From positions 1-12,784 of the forward strand of contig PSRF01000428.1 in NCBI GenBank assembly GCA_003175865.1: 12,784 nt of DNA. The letters are read 5' to 3'. This DNA is from Blastocatellia bacterium (GTDB taxonomy: Bacteria > Acidobacteriota > Blastocatellia > Pyrinomonadales > Pyrinomonadaceae). The position numbers and the translations under genes were made by a program. Below are positions 1 to 7,197 of this stretch, one piece after another. Every line of letters begins with the position of its first letter. The stretch's first letter is position 1. Below the pieces are notes generated by a model. It saw only the letters and a program-made list of their open reading frames with translations, made no database searches and had not been told where the DNA came from.

Positions 1-21
1 AAAAAAAGTTCCACGCGCGCA

Positions 22-1254
22 TTGCGCATTTTGCTACTCAATCAATGTTTCTATCCGGACGTAGTTTCTACGGCACAACACCTGACTGATCTTGCGAGAG
101 GACTGGCCGAACGAGGCCATGAGGTTACAGTCGTTGCGAGTGATCGCGGCTATGACGATCCAACACGTCGCTTTTCGCGTCGTGAGACCTGGAACAAGAT
201 TGAAGTCATTCGCATCCCTTCGTTATCACTCGGCAAGGAAACCAAACTTAAACGCGCTTTGAACTTTGCGAGTTTTCTCGCGGTATGTTCTCTCCGACTG
301 ATCACACTCCGCCGCTTTGATCTTGTCGTCGCTCTCACTTCACCACCGTTGATCTCATTTCTCGGTGCACTTTTTGTCCCCGTGAAAGGCGATCGATTTT
401 GCTTCTGGGTGATGGACTTGAATCCTGACGAGGCAATCGCCGCCGGCTGGTTGCGCGAAAAATCATTGCTGGCGCGCGTGCTTCAGCGACTGCTTGTCTA
501 CAGTTTGAAACGAGCCGACCGAATCATAGTTCTGGATCGATTTATGAAGAATCGCATTCTGGCTAAAGGCATTGAACCAGACCGCATCAAGGTTTTGCCT
601 CCATGGTCACATGATGACTCAGTCAGCTATTCGCCGGTCGGAAGAGAAGAGTTCCGATCTAAACACGGATTAACTCAAAAATTTGTTGTGATGTATTCCG
701 GCAATCACAGTCCGTGTCACCCACTCGAGACGCTACTTCAGGCGGCTCTTGAACTGAGAAACCGCCAGGATGTTGTCTTCATTTTCGTGGGGGGCGGAAG
801 CGAACAAAAGAAGGTTCGCCGTTTCGCTGAAGAACAACGGCTAAAGAATGTGCGATGTCTACCTTATCAACCACTCGATCAGTTAGCGGCTTCATTGTCT
901 GGAGCGGATCTTCACGTCGTTGCTATGGGAGACGCGTTTGTCGGCATCGTTCATCCAAGCAAGTTGTACAACATCATGGCGTTGGGTACGCCCACTCTTT
1001 ACATCGGACCGAAGGAGAGCCATGTAACTGACATCGCAGCGCAGATCCCAGAAAACTTTTACCTGTGCTCGCATGGTGATGTCGCTGAAGTCGCCGAATC
1101 CATTCACACTGCGGCTAACAACGCACCAACTCGTCACCTTCCAGTCAACTTCAACTTTTCCAAGCACCATGTTCTGCCGCAGATCATTTCGTTGCTTGAA
1201 GGAAATGAGCCCAGTACTGAACCGATGACTGCGGCAGTCATTGCTGAACTCTAG
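22..1254 (+). CDS. WcaI-like GT4 family glycosyltransferase
   Basis: Probably transfers a sugar from a nucleotide-sugar donor onto a lipid-linked glycan at the cytoplasmic face of the inner membrane; acceptor and sugar cannot be read from the sequence. The 410-residue length and two-Rossmann GT-B layout fit GT4. The N-terminal lobe opens with MRILLLNQCFYPD and the loop VVSTAQHLTDLARGLAERGHEV (residues 14-35, seen in WcaI-type enzymes). The donor lobe starts near residue 221 (FVVMYSGNHS), has a VGGGSE turn at 256-261 and the GT4 donor-site region HPSKLYNIMALGTP at 311-324. The start is TTG at 22; it gives the standard family N-terminus although the frame stays open to the window edge and no clear SD is visible. 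It is followed 93 bases later by the sugar-1-phosphate transferase, which fits polysaccharide assembly. The family is secure; the exact WcaI function is not. Confidence 0.88.
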   Translation: MRILLLNQCFYPDVVSTAQHLTDLARGLAERGHEVTVVASDRGYDDPTRRFSRRETWNKIEVIRIPSLSLGKETKLKRALNFASFLAVCSLRLITLRRFDLVVALTSPPLISFLGALFVPVKGDRFCFWVMDLNPDEAIAAGWLREKSLLARVLQRLLVYSLKRADRIIVLDRFMKNRILAKGIEPDRIKVLPPWSHDDSVSYSPVGREEFRSKHGLTQKFVVMYSGNHSPCHPLETLLQAALELRNRQDVVFIFVGGGSEQKKVRRFAEEQRLKNVRCLPYQPLDQLAASLSGADLHVVAMGDAFVGIVHPSKLYNIMALGTPTLYIGPKESHVTDIAAQIPENFYLCSHGDVAEVAESIHTAANNAPTRHLPVNFNFSKHHVLPQIISLLEGNEPSTEPMTAAVIAEL

Positions 1255-1334
1255 GTTAGCCCGAGTAAGAAGAATCACAGTGTTATAACTCTCGTCCCGC
1301 AACTCGCCCGTCAGCTCATCGAACACCAACGCGT

Positions 1335-1340
1335 GAGGTA
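1335..1340 (+). promoter_or_regulatory. Ribosome binding site deciding a TTG start
   Basis: A GAGGTA stretch lies 7 bases before TTG at 1348. It supports that codon, rather than a later ATG, as the start of the WecA-like gene, and it gives the expected membrane-spanning N-terminus MNTYLFLFLIA. Confidence 0.6.
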
Positions 1341-1347
1341 GCTCCCA

Positions 1348-2955
1348 TTGAATACCTATCTCTTTTTGTTTCTTATCGCCACAGTTGGTTCACTTGTCTC
1401 AACACCGCTAATCCGACGACTCTGTCAACGCTTAAAACTGCTCGACATCCCACGTGATGATCGGCGATTACATACAAAAGCGATTCCTCGCCTTGGCGGC
1501 ATAGCGATCTTCTTCTCGTGCGCAATAGCACTTTTGACTCTGCCCTTTATAGACAACCTCTTAACCCAAAACCTCAGGCTATATGTAGCGGACATGACAG
1601 TCGCATTTATTCCAGCGACGCTGGTCCTATTACTTGGTATTTACGATGACCTGCGGGGCGCAAATGCAGCAGTTAAGTTTGTAACACTAGGCTTGATAGG
1701 ATCACTGTTCTTCGCGCTTGGTGGACGCGTCGACGCACTCTCAATTCCTTACTTTGGGTCGGTGCATCTTCCATTAGTATTGTCATATCTCATAACTGTT
1801 TTGTGGCTCGTCGGTATTACTAACGCCTTCAACCTCATCGATGGGCTAGATGGACTTGCATCAGGGGCTGCGTTGTTCTCATCACTCGTAATTCTGGCCG
1901 TGTCCATCGCCCAGGATAAGCCGCTAATGATTGTGGTTGCGCTAATTCTCTGTGGCGCCTTGGCGGGCTTCCTTCGTTACAACTTCAACCCTGCATCGAT
2001 CTTCCTCGGTGATTCGGGAGCACTGTTTATCGGCTTCACCTTAGCTTCTTTGTCTGTGCTAAGTGTGCAGAAGGCAACAACAGCAGTCGCCATTGTCGTT
2101 CCCATTTTTGCTTTTGGCTTTCCCATGGTCGATACGGCCATCACTATGGGACGTCGACTGTTGAGTAGACGACCAATATTCCAGGGGGACAACGAGCATA
2201 TTCACCACATGCTACTTGCTCGTGGCTGGTCACAGCGGCAGGTTGCGATAGTGCTCTACAGCGTTTGCGCGAGTTTTGGATTGATAGCTGTGATCTTCAA
2301 CGCAACGTCGTCTCGGCTGGTCGGTTTTTTTCTTTTCGTGATGTCGGTTGTAGTCATCATTGCTGTCGGCCATCTTCACTACCATGAGGTTGATGAACTT
2401 AGGGCCGGTGTCCGTCGCACCGTAACAGATCGTCGAGTGCGAATGGCAAATAATATTCGCGTCAGGCGGGCTGTCAGATCGTTGTCCAGGGCAACTGATT
2501 TACATGACATAGTTGAAGCTTTACGTCACATGCTTGATTTCGGTGAGTTTGAATTCGCGAATGCCCAGTTCGGCCAGGTCGACGCACCTGAAACCAACGA
2601 AACTCTTTTTCATACGCTGGTCGATCGACATCCACACGATCGCGTCGAGTTCCGAAATGGATTTGTTTATTGGAACTGGGCGAATAACGGCGTCACTGAG
2701 AAGACAGTTTTGAACGCACGTTCTTCCTGGTGTTTTAGACTGCCGCTCGTGAAGGATGGGAACGAATGGGGATGGTTAAATCTCTATCGCAGTTTTCAGA
2801 GCGACGCCTTACTTGTGGATACCAATTATCTGAGCGACCTGTTTCGACGCGAGCTCACCGACGCTGTCGAAAGAATTATCCTCAACCATGAGGCGACTTC
2901 GGTGCTGCCAGCTCACGTCATGATCAATGTCCAAGTGGAAGAGATCGCCGGCTAA
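1348..2955 (+). CDS. WecA/TagO-type polyprenyl-phosphate sugar-1-phosphate transferase with soluble C-terminal extension
   Basis: An integral membrane enzyme of the MraY/WecA family. Such enzymes load a HexNAc-1-phosphate (often GlcNAc) from a UDP-sugar onto undecaprenyl phosphate and so start a surface glycan. Family motifs are complete: HTKAIPRLGG at 42-51, the Asp pair DD at 100-101, NAFNLIDGLDGLASG at 159-173, GDSG at 221-224 and HIHH at 284-287. About ten or eleven hydrophobic segments lie in residues 1-342. Typical members end there, but this one continues about 190 residues: a basic linker (345-380) and then a mixed alpha/beta region (about 382-515) with an LPLVKDGNEWGWLNLY stretch that looks GAF-like to me. 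The stop abuts the GTG start of the ligase gene, so the two are probably co-translated. Family certain; sugar specificity and tail function unknown. Confidence 0.93.
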   Translation: MNTYLFLFLIATVGSLVSTPLIRRLCQRLKLLDIPRDDRRLHTKAIPRLGGIAIFFSCAIALLTLPFIDNLLTQNLRLYVADMTVAFIPATLVLLLGIYDDLRGANAAVKFVTLGLIGSLFFALGGRVDALSIPYFGSVHLPLVLSYLITVLWLVGITNAFNLIDGLDGLASGAALFSSLVILAVSIAQDKPLMIVVALILCGALAGFLRYNFNPASIFLGDSGALFIGFTLASLSVLSVQKATTAVAIVVPIFAFGFPMVDTAITMGRRLLSRRPIFQGDNEHIHHMLLARGWSQRQVAIVLYSVCASFGLIAVIFNATSSRLVGFFLFVMSVVVIIAVGHLHYHEVDELRAGVRRTVTDRRVRMANNIRVRRAVRSLSRATDLHDIVEALRHMLDFGEFEFANAQFGQVDAPETNETLFHTLVDRHPHDRVEFRNGFVYWNWANNGVTEKTVLNARSSWCFRLPLVKDGNEWGWLNLYRSFQSDALLVDTNYLSDLFRRELTDAVERIILNHEATSVLPAHVMINVQVEEIAG

Positions 2956-4356
2956 GTGTCGCAAACAACTGTCATCGACTTCGTCCGATCTGAAGAAGCA
3001 CCTGCCCGGGCACGCATTGCTGACCTTCTTCATAAAGGGATCTGCGGTGCGGTGTTGTTCCTAATAGCGTTCGCGCCAGTTCCATATGGAACAGTCGAGC
3101 CCTGGTGGAAGGCCGCGTTTGTTTGCTTTGTATTTGTCCTAACCATCTTCGCGATTATTGAAAGGCTCTTAAGCGGAACTTCGAAGATTGAAGGGGCGCC
3201 AGTTTTGGCGCCAATCTTTGTACTTGCGATTTTCGGGTTGTTACAAACGATCTCATTTCGGGGCGGACCAGTTTGGAATGCAATAAGCGCGGATCCGTAT
3301 CAAACTCGATTCGTAGTTCTTCAACTTGTCGCATTGGCACTCCTGCTGTGGTTGCTTTATCGATACGTTAGTAGTGAAGAGAGAACACGCGCGCTCATTT
3401 ATGTTGTACTTGCAATTGCTGTTGTCAGTGCGGTCTACGGAATTCTTCGACAGACCATGCAACAATCGCCAGGATTTCTCCTGCCGCTCGTCAAACCCAG
3501 TCAGGGATACGGTCAGTTCATTAACAAGAATCACTTCGCATTTTTGATGGAAATGGCATTGGGCCTCGGATTGGGACTGATCGTGGCAGGTGGAATCAAA
3601 CGTGAACGTATAGTGCTCGTTGTTGCGATGTTGATGCCGATTTGGACCGGGCTCGTCCTTTCGAATTCGCGTGGTGGAATTCTCGCCATGTTGGCTCAAG
3701 TAATTGTCACCTCAATCTTGCTGTCGAGTTATGCGCACACGAACAGCCGACTACGAACTCAGTTAAGAATCGCAAGACTTGCGACATCAGCCGCAGCACG
3801 CATCGCACTGGTTGTTGCTTTAGTTATCGGCGTGTCAGTAGGTGTTCTTTGGGTTGGTGGTGATCGACTGTTGGGAAGTCTTGACAACGTGAATCGTGAA
3901 CTGAATCCAACAGAAAATGGTCTTAATGAAGGTGCAACAAGGAACGAGATATGGAGAGCTACTCTAAAAATGTATGCGGCCCATCCAGTTCTAGGTGTCG
4001 GCCTGGGCGGTTATTGGATCGCTATTACCAAGTATCACCAAGCCTCTGGAGCGTTGACGCCGCAGGAAGCACATAACGATTACCTTGAGTTGATATCAAG
4101 CGCTGGAATTGTCGGACTGGCGATAGGAGTCTGGTTTGTGGTGGTGATGCTTCAAAGAGTACGGCAACAATTGGGTTCAACAAATCCGTTCAGGCGCGCG
4201 CTTTGTTTCGCTGCGTTGTTAGGATTAACTGGCGTTGCTGTTCACAGTCTCGTCGATTTTGGGTTGCATATGCTCGCAAATGCGGCGGTCTTTATCGTTC
4301 TAATCATGATGGCCACTACCGATATTTCATTCAACAAGCACGTTAGGCGCCATTGA
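2956..4356 (+). CDS. O-antigen ligase / polymerase family membrane protein (Wzy_C)
   Basis: A polytopic inner-membrane protein of the O-antigen ligase (Wzy_C) family; members move or polymerise lipid-linked glycans on the periplasmic side. It has about eleven or twelve hydrophobic segments, with a short cytoplasmic N-terminus (1-27). Recognisable parts are GYGQFINKNHFAFLMEM at 184-200, NSRGG at 237-241 (Arg239 in the position of the ligase Arg), and a large periplasmic loop of about 300-385 holding ATRNEIWRATLKMYAAHP, GVGLGGY and EAHNDYLELISSAG with His373. The tail VHSLVDFGLHMLAN (429-442) is also typical. The GTG start directly follows the previous TAA; a GGAAGAG run 12 bases upstream may serve as SD. 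It overlaps the TPR gene by 4 bases. Ligase and polymerase cannot be told apart from the sequence; a ligase that glycosylates proteins is also possible. Confidence 0.88.
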   Translation: MSQTTVIDFVRSEEAPARARIADLLHKGICGAVLFLIAFAPVPYGTVEPWWKAAFVCFVFVLTIFAIIERLLSGTSKIEGAPVLAPIFVLAIFGLLQTISFRGGPVWNAISADPYQTRFVVLQLVALALLLWLLYRYVSSEERTRALIYVVLAIAVVSAVYGILRQTMQQSPGFLLPLVKPSQGYGQFINKNHFAFLMEMALGLGLGLIVAGGIKRERIVLVVAMLMPIWTGLVLSNSRGGILAMLAQVIVTSILLSSYAHTNSRLRTQLRIARLATSAAARIALVVALVIGVSVGVLWVGGDRLLGSLDNVNRELNPTENGLNEGATRNEIWRATLKMYAAHPVLGVGLGGYWIAITKYHQASGALTPQEAHNDYLELISSAGIVGLAIGVWFVVVMLQRVRQQLGSTNPFRRALCFAALLGLTGVAVHSLVDFGLHMLANAAVFIVLIMMATTDISFNKHVRRH

Positions 4357-6272
4357 GAATCCTCAGGACCGCAACAGTCTTATTCGTGCTGTTGACCTAT
4401 CCAGCAACAGCTCCGTGTGTTTACGTCAGACTTTTGCCACAAGACATAGGAACTTCTGGTGCGTTTCAGGGACAGGACATCATTGGTGGCGCTGCAATTA
4501 TCTTCAAACGGCCAGGTAGAGTTAGGGATTTAGTGGGCGGTGCCGCGATGCTGGTGGTTAAGCGACCACCAAGGACATCACGAAATGTTGAGCTGGCACG
4601 TAACACTCCGCGTCGACAGCCAGCAAGAGCAGGTGAACGAGAACCCACCCCGACAACGCCATCGGACAGCGACAAGGCTGAGGCTTTTAAAAACCAGGGC
4701 AACACGTACTATGACCTCGGCCAATTTGCGCAAGCTGTCGAAGCTTATCAAAACGCCCTGAAACTTACTCCTCAGGATCCAGTCATCTACAACAATCTTG
4801 GCGCCGCCTACTTCTCACAAAATAGAAATGCAGAAGCAGCTGAGGCATTCAAAAAATCCATTTCTCTGAAAAACAATGATTCGGATGCATACTTCAATCT
4901 CGGAGTGGCATACACGGCAATTGATAAGCTCGAGGATGCACTTGACGCCTTCAAGCAGGCGGTACGTTTGAAGCCGGATTGGGCAGAAGCTCAGAACGGA
5001 TTGGCCGATACGTATTTAGGTCTTGGACGATTCGCCGAGGCCGCAAATGCTTACGCTGAAACCGTTCGACTCAAAGCTGATAATGCCGAAGCGTTTAGTA
5101 ATCTTGGCTACGCTTACGATCGACTTGGCAAATCGGCTGAGTCAATTGCCGCTTTACAACAGGCAGTCAAACTAAAGCCAGACGACGTTGTAGCCCATAA
5201 CAACCTCGGTGCCAGTTTGTACAAAGCTGGCAGGTATCAGGAAGCGCTCACATCCTTCAGCAACGCTGTGCGATTGAAGCCAGACGATCCCGAGGCACTT
5301 AACAATTTGGGCGCGGTGTACTACATCCTGCAGCGTTACCCGGAAGCACTCGACAATTTTTTAAAAGCCACTAAGGCCAAGCCGGATTCAGCAGATGCTC
5401 ACTACAATCTCGGCAATGCCTATTACATGAGTGGAAAGTATCGCGAGGCGACAAGCGCGTATCGTCAGGCAATTCAACTGCGCCCTGATTACGCCGAAGC
5501 GCGCACTAACCTGGGAAGCTTATTGATCGCGCTCAATGAAAATGCTGACGCGATAAAGGAATTGGAAGAAGCTGTGCGGCTGCGACCCGACAACGCTGTG
5601 TCACAAAACAACCTCGGCTTCGCTTATGTGAAATTCGGCGAGACTCAGGATCGAGCAACGGCAACGGACTATTTCCACAAGGCAGTCGCCGCATATCAGA
5701 GGTCACTCAAAGTACAACCCGAATATGTGAAAGCGATGAATAACCTCGGTGCGGTCTATAACAAACTGGGCCAATACCCTGAAGCCATAGACATTCTGCA
5801 CAAAGCAACTCGAAGCAAACCTGATTTTGCCGAAGCTCATTACAATCTCGGAACCGCTTATTACAATCGAGGCCAATTCAAAGAAGGGGCCGACGCGCTG
5901 AAACGTGCTGTCGAACTCAAACCTGATTTCGTAGAGGCATACAACAGTTTGGGCACGGCACTTTACAAAGCACAGGACTTTGATGGCGCCATACAAGCTT
6001 ACCAGAAGACGCTCACGTTAAAGCCAGATAATGCCGAAACGAACAATAACCTTGGGACGGTGTACTTTCGGACCAAACGGTACACAGAAGCGGCGGCTAT
6101 GTTTAAAGAGGCCATTCGGTTGAAAAAGGATTGGGGTGAGGCGCACTACAATCTTGCACTGACATACGTCGCACTGAATGATCGGAAGAATGCTCTGGAC
6201 GAATACAACAAGTTGAAGACACTCGATTCTCGTTTGGCTGATGATTTCTTCCAGCGGTTCCTGAAAAAATAA
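4353..6272 (+). CDS. Exported protein with 15 TPR units and a tandem GGAA...KRP motif
   Basis: Probably a periplasmic or membrane-tethered scaffold, inferred from an N-terminal hydrophobic segment (7-20) that looks like a signal peptide or anchor; the Cys at 22 is not in a lipobox. Residues 44-74 hold two copies of an odd glycine-rich, basic motif (GGAAIIFKRPGR and GGAAMLVVKRPPR), then a Pro/Arg/Thr-rich linker to about 106. Residues 107-626 are fifteen TPR units in exact 34-residue register (typical unit NNLGAVYNKLGQYPEAIDIL), except the tenth (413-456), which is 44 residues. Units 7-8 and 11-12 resemble each other more than the rest, suggesting internal duplication. The TTG start overlaps the ligase stop (TTGA), with TAGG 5 bases upstream. 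TPR arrays bind proteins, so a role organising the glycan machinery is likely, but the partner is unknown. Confidence 0.9.
   Translation: MRILRTATVLFVLLTYPATAPCVYVRLLPQDIGTSGAFQGQDIIGGAAIIFKRPGRVRDLVGGAAMLVVKRPPRTSRNVELARNTPRRQPARAGEREPTPTTPSDSDKAEAFKNQGNTYYDLGQFAQAVEAYQNALKLTPQDPVIYNNLGAAYFSQNRNAEAAEAFKKSISLKNNDSDAYFNLGVAYTAIDKLEDALDAFKQAVRLKPDWAEAQNGLADTYLGLGRFAEAANAYAETVRLKADNAEAFSNLGYAYDRLGKSAESIAALQQAVKLKPDDVVAHNNLGASLYKAGRYQEALTSFSNAVRLKPDDPEALNNLGAVYYILQRYPEALDNFLKATKAKPDSADAHYNLGNAYYMSGKYREATSAYRQAIQLRPDYAEARTNLGSLLIALNENADAIKELEEAVRLRPDNAVSQNNLGFAYVKFGETQDRATATDYFHKAVAAYQRSLKVQPEYVKAMNNLGAVYNKLGQYPEAIDILHKATRSKPDFAEAHYNLGTAYYNRGQFKEGADALKRAVELKPDFVEAYNSLGTALYKAQDFDGAIQAYQKTLTLKPDNAETNNNLGTVYFRTKRYTEAAAMFKEAIRLKKDWGEAHYNLALTYVALNDRKNALDEYNKLKTLDSRLADDFFQRFLKK
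4482..4574 (+). repeat. Tandem glycine-rich/basic protein motif
   Basis: Encodes two adjacent copies of a roughly 15-residue motif, IIGGAAIIFKRPGR and LVGGAAMLVVKRPPR, just after the export signal of the TPR protein. I do not recognise the motif. The hydrophobic-then-basic pattern could lie on a membrane or be a binding peptide; this is inference. Confidence 0.6.
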
Positions 6273-6366
6273 TTACGACTAACGGAAGAGATTGCGGTGA
6301 CCTTTGATGTTATTGGACGACGTTTCTAAAACGCTGCTGAGCTTGTACGGTCGCCAGTAAAAACGA

Positions 6367-6395
6367 TTGACCAAAGTGACTAACATCGATACACT
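6367..6395 (+). promoter_or_regulatory. Candidate sigma70-type promoter for the FecR-like gene
   Basis: TTGACC (6367-6372) and TACACT (6390-6395) are separated by exactly 17 bases, matching the -35 and -10 consensus at 5/6 and 4/6 positions. The start point would be near 6402, giving an untranslated leader of about 50 bases. It lies in the 180-base gap after the TPR gene, where nothing else was found. Confidence 0.5.
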
Positions 6396-6452
6396 GACGC
6401 GAAATTGTTGGGCGAATTACTTAGTGTTTTATCTTGAAAGGGATAATCACAG

Positions 6453-7124
6453 ATGACGATTAGGCAACGTAAAGGCTTGCGAGCCATCGCAGGTTTAGTG
6501 CTGTTCTCGTTAATTCAGGTTGGCACCCAGGTAAGTTTCGCCGAACCTAATTCGCCCTCAAATCCAATCCCTATTCCACAGCAATTCATTGCAAGACTTA
6601 CGACGAGAAATAATCAGCCGATCACCGTGAACGGAAATTCCGCAACCACCGGCGCGTCCATCGTAACGGGTGCAACCATCGAAACAGGCGCTGATCAGGC
6701 TGCGACCGTGAATCTCGGTCCACTTGGTTCACTCGATATCGCTCCAAACACCAAACTCGTTTTGAATTATGACGAACATGGCAACGTCAAGGTCACACTC
6801 ATTACCGGTTGTGCAATTCTGACAACCAAGAAGAAGACTACCGGCGAAGTAGCAACTGAACAGGGTGGCACAGCAGGGAAGACTGATCCTGCCAAGGGGG
6901 GAATTCTAGACATTTGCTTTCCGCCAGGTGCGAGTGCTCCAACCGTTGGCCAGGGTGCTGCCGCAGCAGCAGGTGCTGGCGCAGGAGGTGCCGCGGGCGC
7001 AGCAGCAGGTGGTGGAGGTCTTTTCGGTCTTGGCGTACCGGCAACTATAGCAATAATCGGAGGGGGCACGGCTGCCGCGCTTACTCCATTGGCCTTCCAA
7101 AGCAATCCAAGCGGCGCACAATAG
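6453..7124 (+). CDS. Secreted FecR-like domain protein with Ala/Gly-rich linker and C-terminal hydrophobic segment
   Basis: Function not established. Residues 1-30 form a clear signal peptide (basic start, hydrophobic core, cleavage probably after SFA). Residues about 45-125 have the strand pattern of a FecR-like beta domain: VNGNSATTGASIVTGATIET, a second half with LGPLGSLDIAPNTKLVL, then VTLITGCAIL. Two cysteines (120 and 155) could form a disulfide outside the cytoplasm. An Ala/Gly-rich run (168-189) leads to a hydrophobic segment, GVPATIAIIGGGTAAALTPLAF (about 194-215), perhaps a membrane anchor or sorting tail. ATG is the start, with GAAAGGGA 9 bases upstream. With its own candidate promoter and a strong terminator, the gene looks like a separate unit between two polysaccharide-linked genes. 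It is not a true FecR: no TonB-receptor or sigma-factor partner is nearby. Confidence 0.8.
   Translation: MTIRQRKGLRAIAGLVLFSLIQVGTQVSFAEPNSPSNPIPIPQQFIARLTTRNNQPITVNGNSATTGASIVTGATIETGADQAATVNLGPLGSLDIAPNTKLVLNYDEHGNVKVTLITGCAILTTKKKTTGEVATEQGGTAGKTDPAKGGILDICFPPGASAPTVGQGAAAAAGAGAGGAAGAAAGGGGLFGLGVPATIAIIGGGTAAALTPLAFQSNPSGAQ
6954..7019 (+). repeat. Ala/Gly-coding low-complexity tract
   Basis: About 22 codons of nearly pure Ala and Gly, made of imperfect GCAGGTGCT/GCAGGAGGT-like units, link the FecR-like domain to the C-terminal hydrophobic segment. In-frame length change by slippage is plausible and would keep the reading frame only when whole codons are gained or lost. Confidence 0.7.
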
Positions 7125-7146
7125 GCTCAGTTCTCATTAAAACCCA

Positions 7147-7188
7147 AAAGCGTGCTTTCTCTAAAGAGGGAGCACGCTTTAGTTTCTT
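7147..7188 (+). terminator. Intrinsic terminator after the FecR-like gene
   Basis: A perfect 10-base inverted repeat, AAAGCGTGCT (7147-7156) and AGCACGCTTT (7171-7180), has further CTCT/AGAG pairing inside. It is followed by the T-rich AGTTTCTT. It lies 22 bases past the FecR-like stop and only 17 bases before the next ATG. Confidence 0.82.
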
Positions 7189-7197
7189 ATACCAGTG

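Noticed and set aside
892..1329. Minus-strand open frame of 145 codons
   Set aside because: It lies opposite the end of the GT4 gene, shows no protein-family features and has no SD; the + strand gene explains the region.
1255..1347. 93-base gap between the GT4 and WecA-like genes, examined for a promoter or terminator
   Set aside because: Apart from the SD at 1335-1340 I see no hairpin with a T-run and no paired -35/-10 elements.
3253..3699. Minus-strand open frame of 148 codons
   Set aside because: It is wholly inside the O-antigen ligase gene, which has clear membrane segments and motifs; the antisense product is His/Gln/Arg-rich with no recognisable fold.
4671..6233. DNA-level similarity between segments of the TPR gene, considered as a repeat array or CRISPR-like structure
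   Set aside because: The periodicity is 102 bases, matching 34-residue TPR units, and copies are too diverged to be a nucleotide-level repeat; it is protein repeat structure.
6307..6360. 17-codon frame in the gap before the FecR-like gene, considered as a leader peptide
   Set aside because: It lies upstream of the candidate promoter, has no SD at a workable distance and no codon run suggesting attenuation.
6519..6541. TGGCAC-like sequence resembling a sigma-54 -24 element
   Set aside because: It is inside the FecR-like coding region, and no GC pair occurs at the required distance for the -12 element.
6767..7105. Minus-strand Pro/Ala-rich open frame of 112 codons
   Set aside because: It is the reverse reading of the Ala/Gly tract in the FecR-like gene; the low complexity keeps several frames open.
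6453..7124. Classical FecR anti-sigma regulator
   Set aside because: There is no N-terminal cytoplasmic anti-sigma domain, no adjacent sigma factor and no TonB receptor; only the FecR-like beta pattern is present after a signal peptide.
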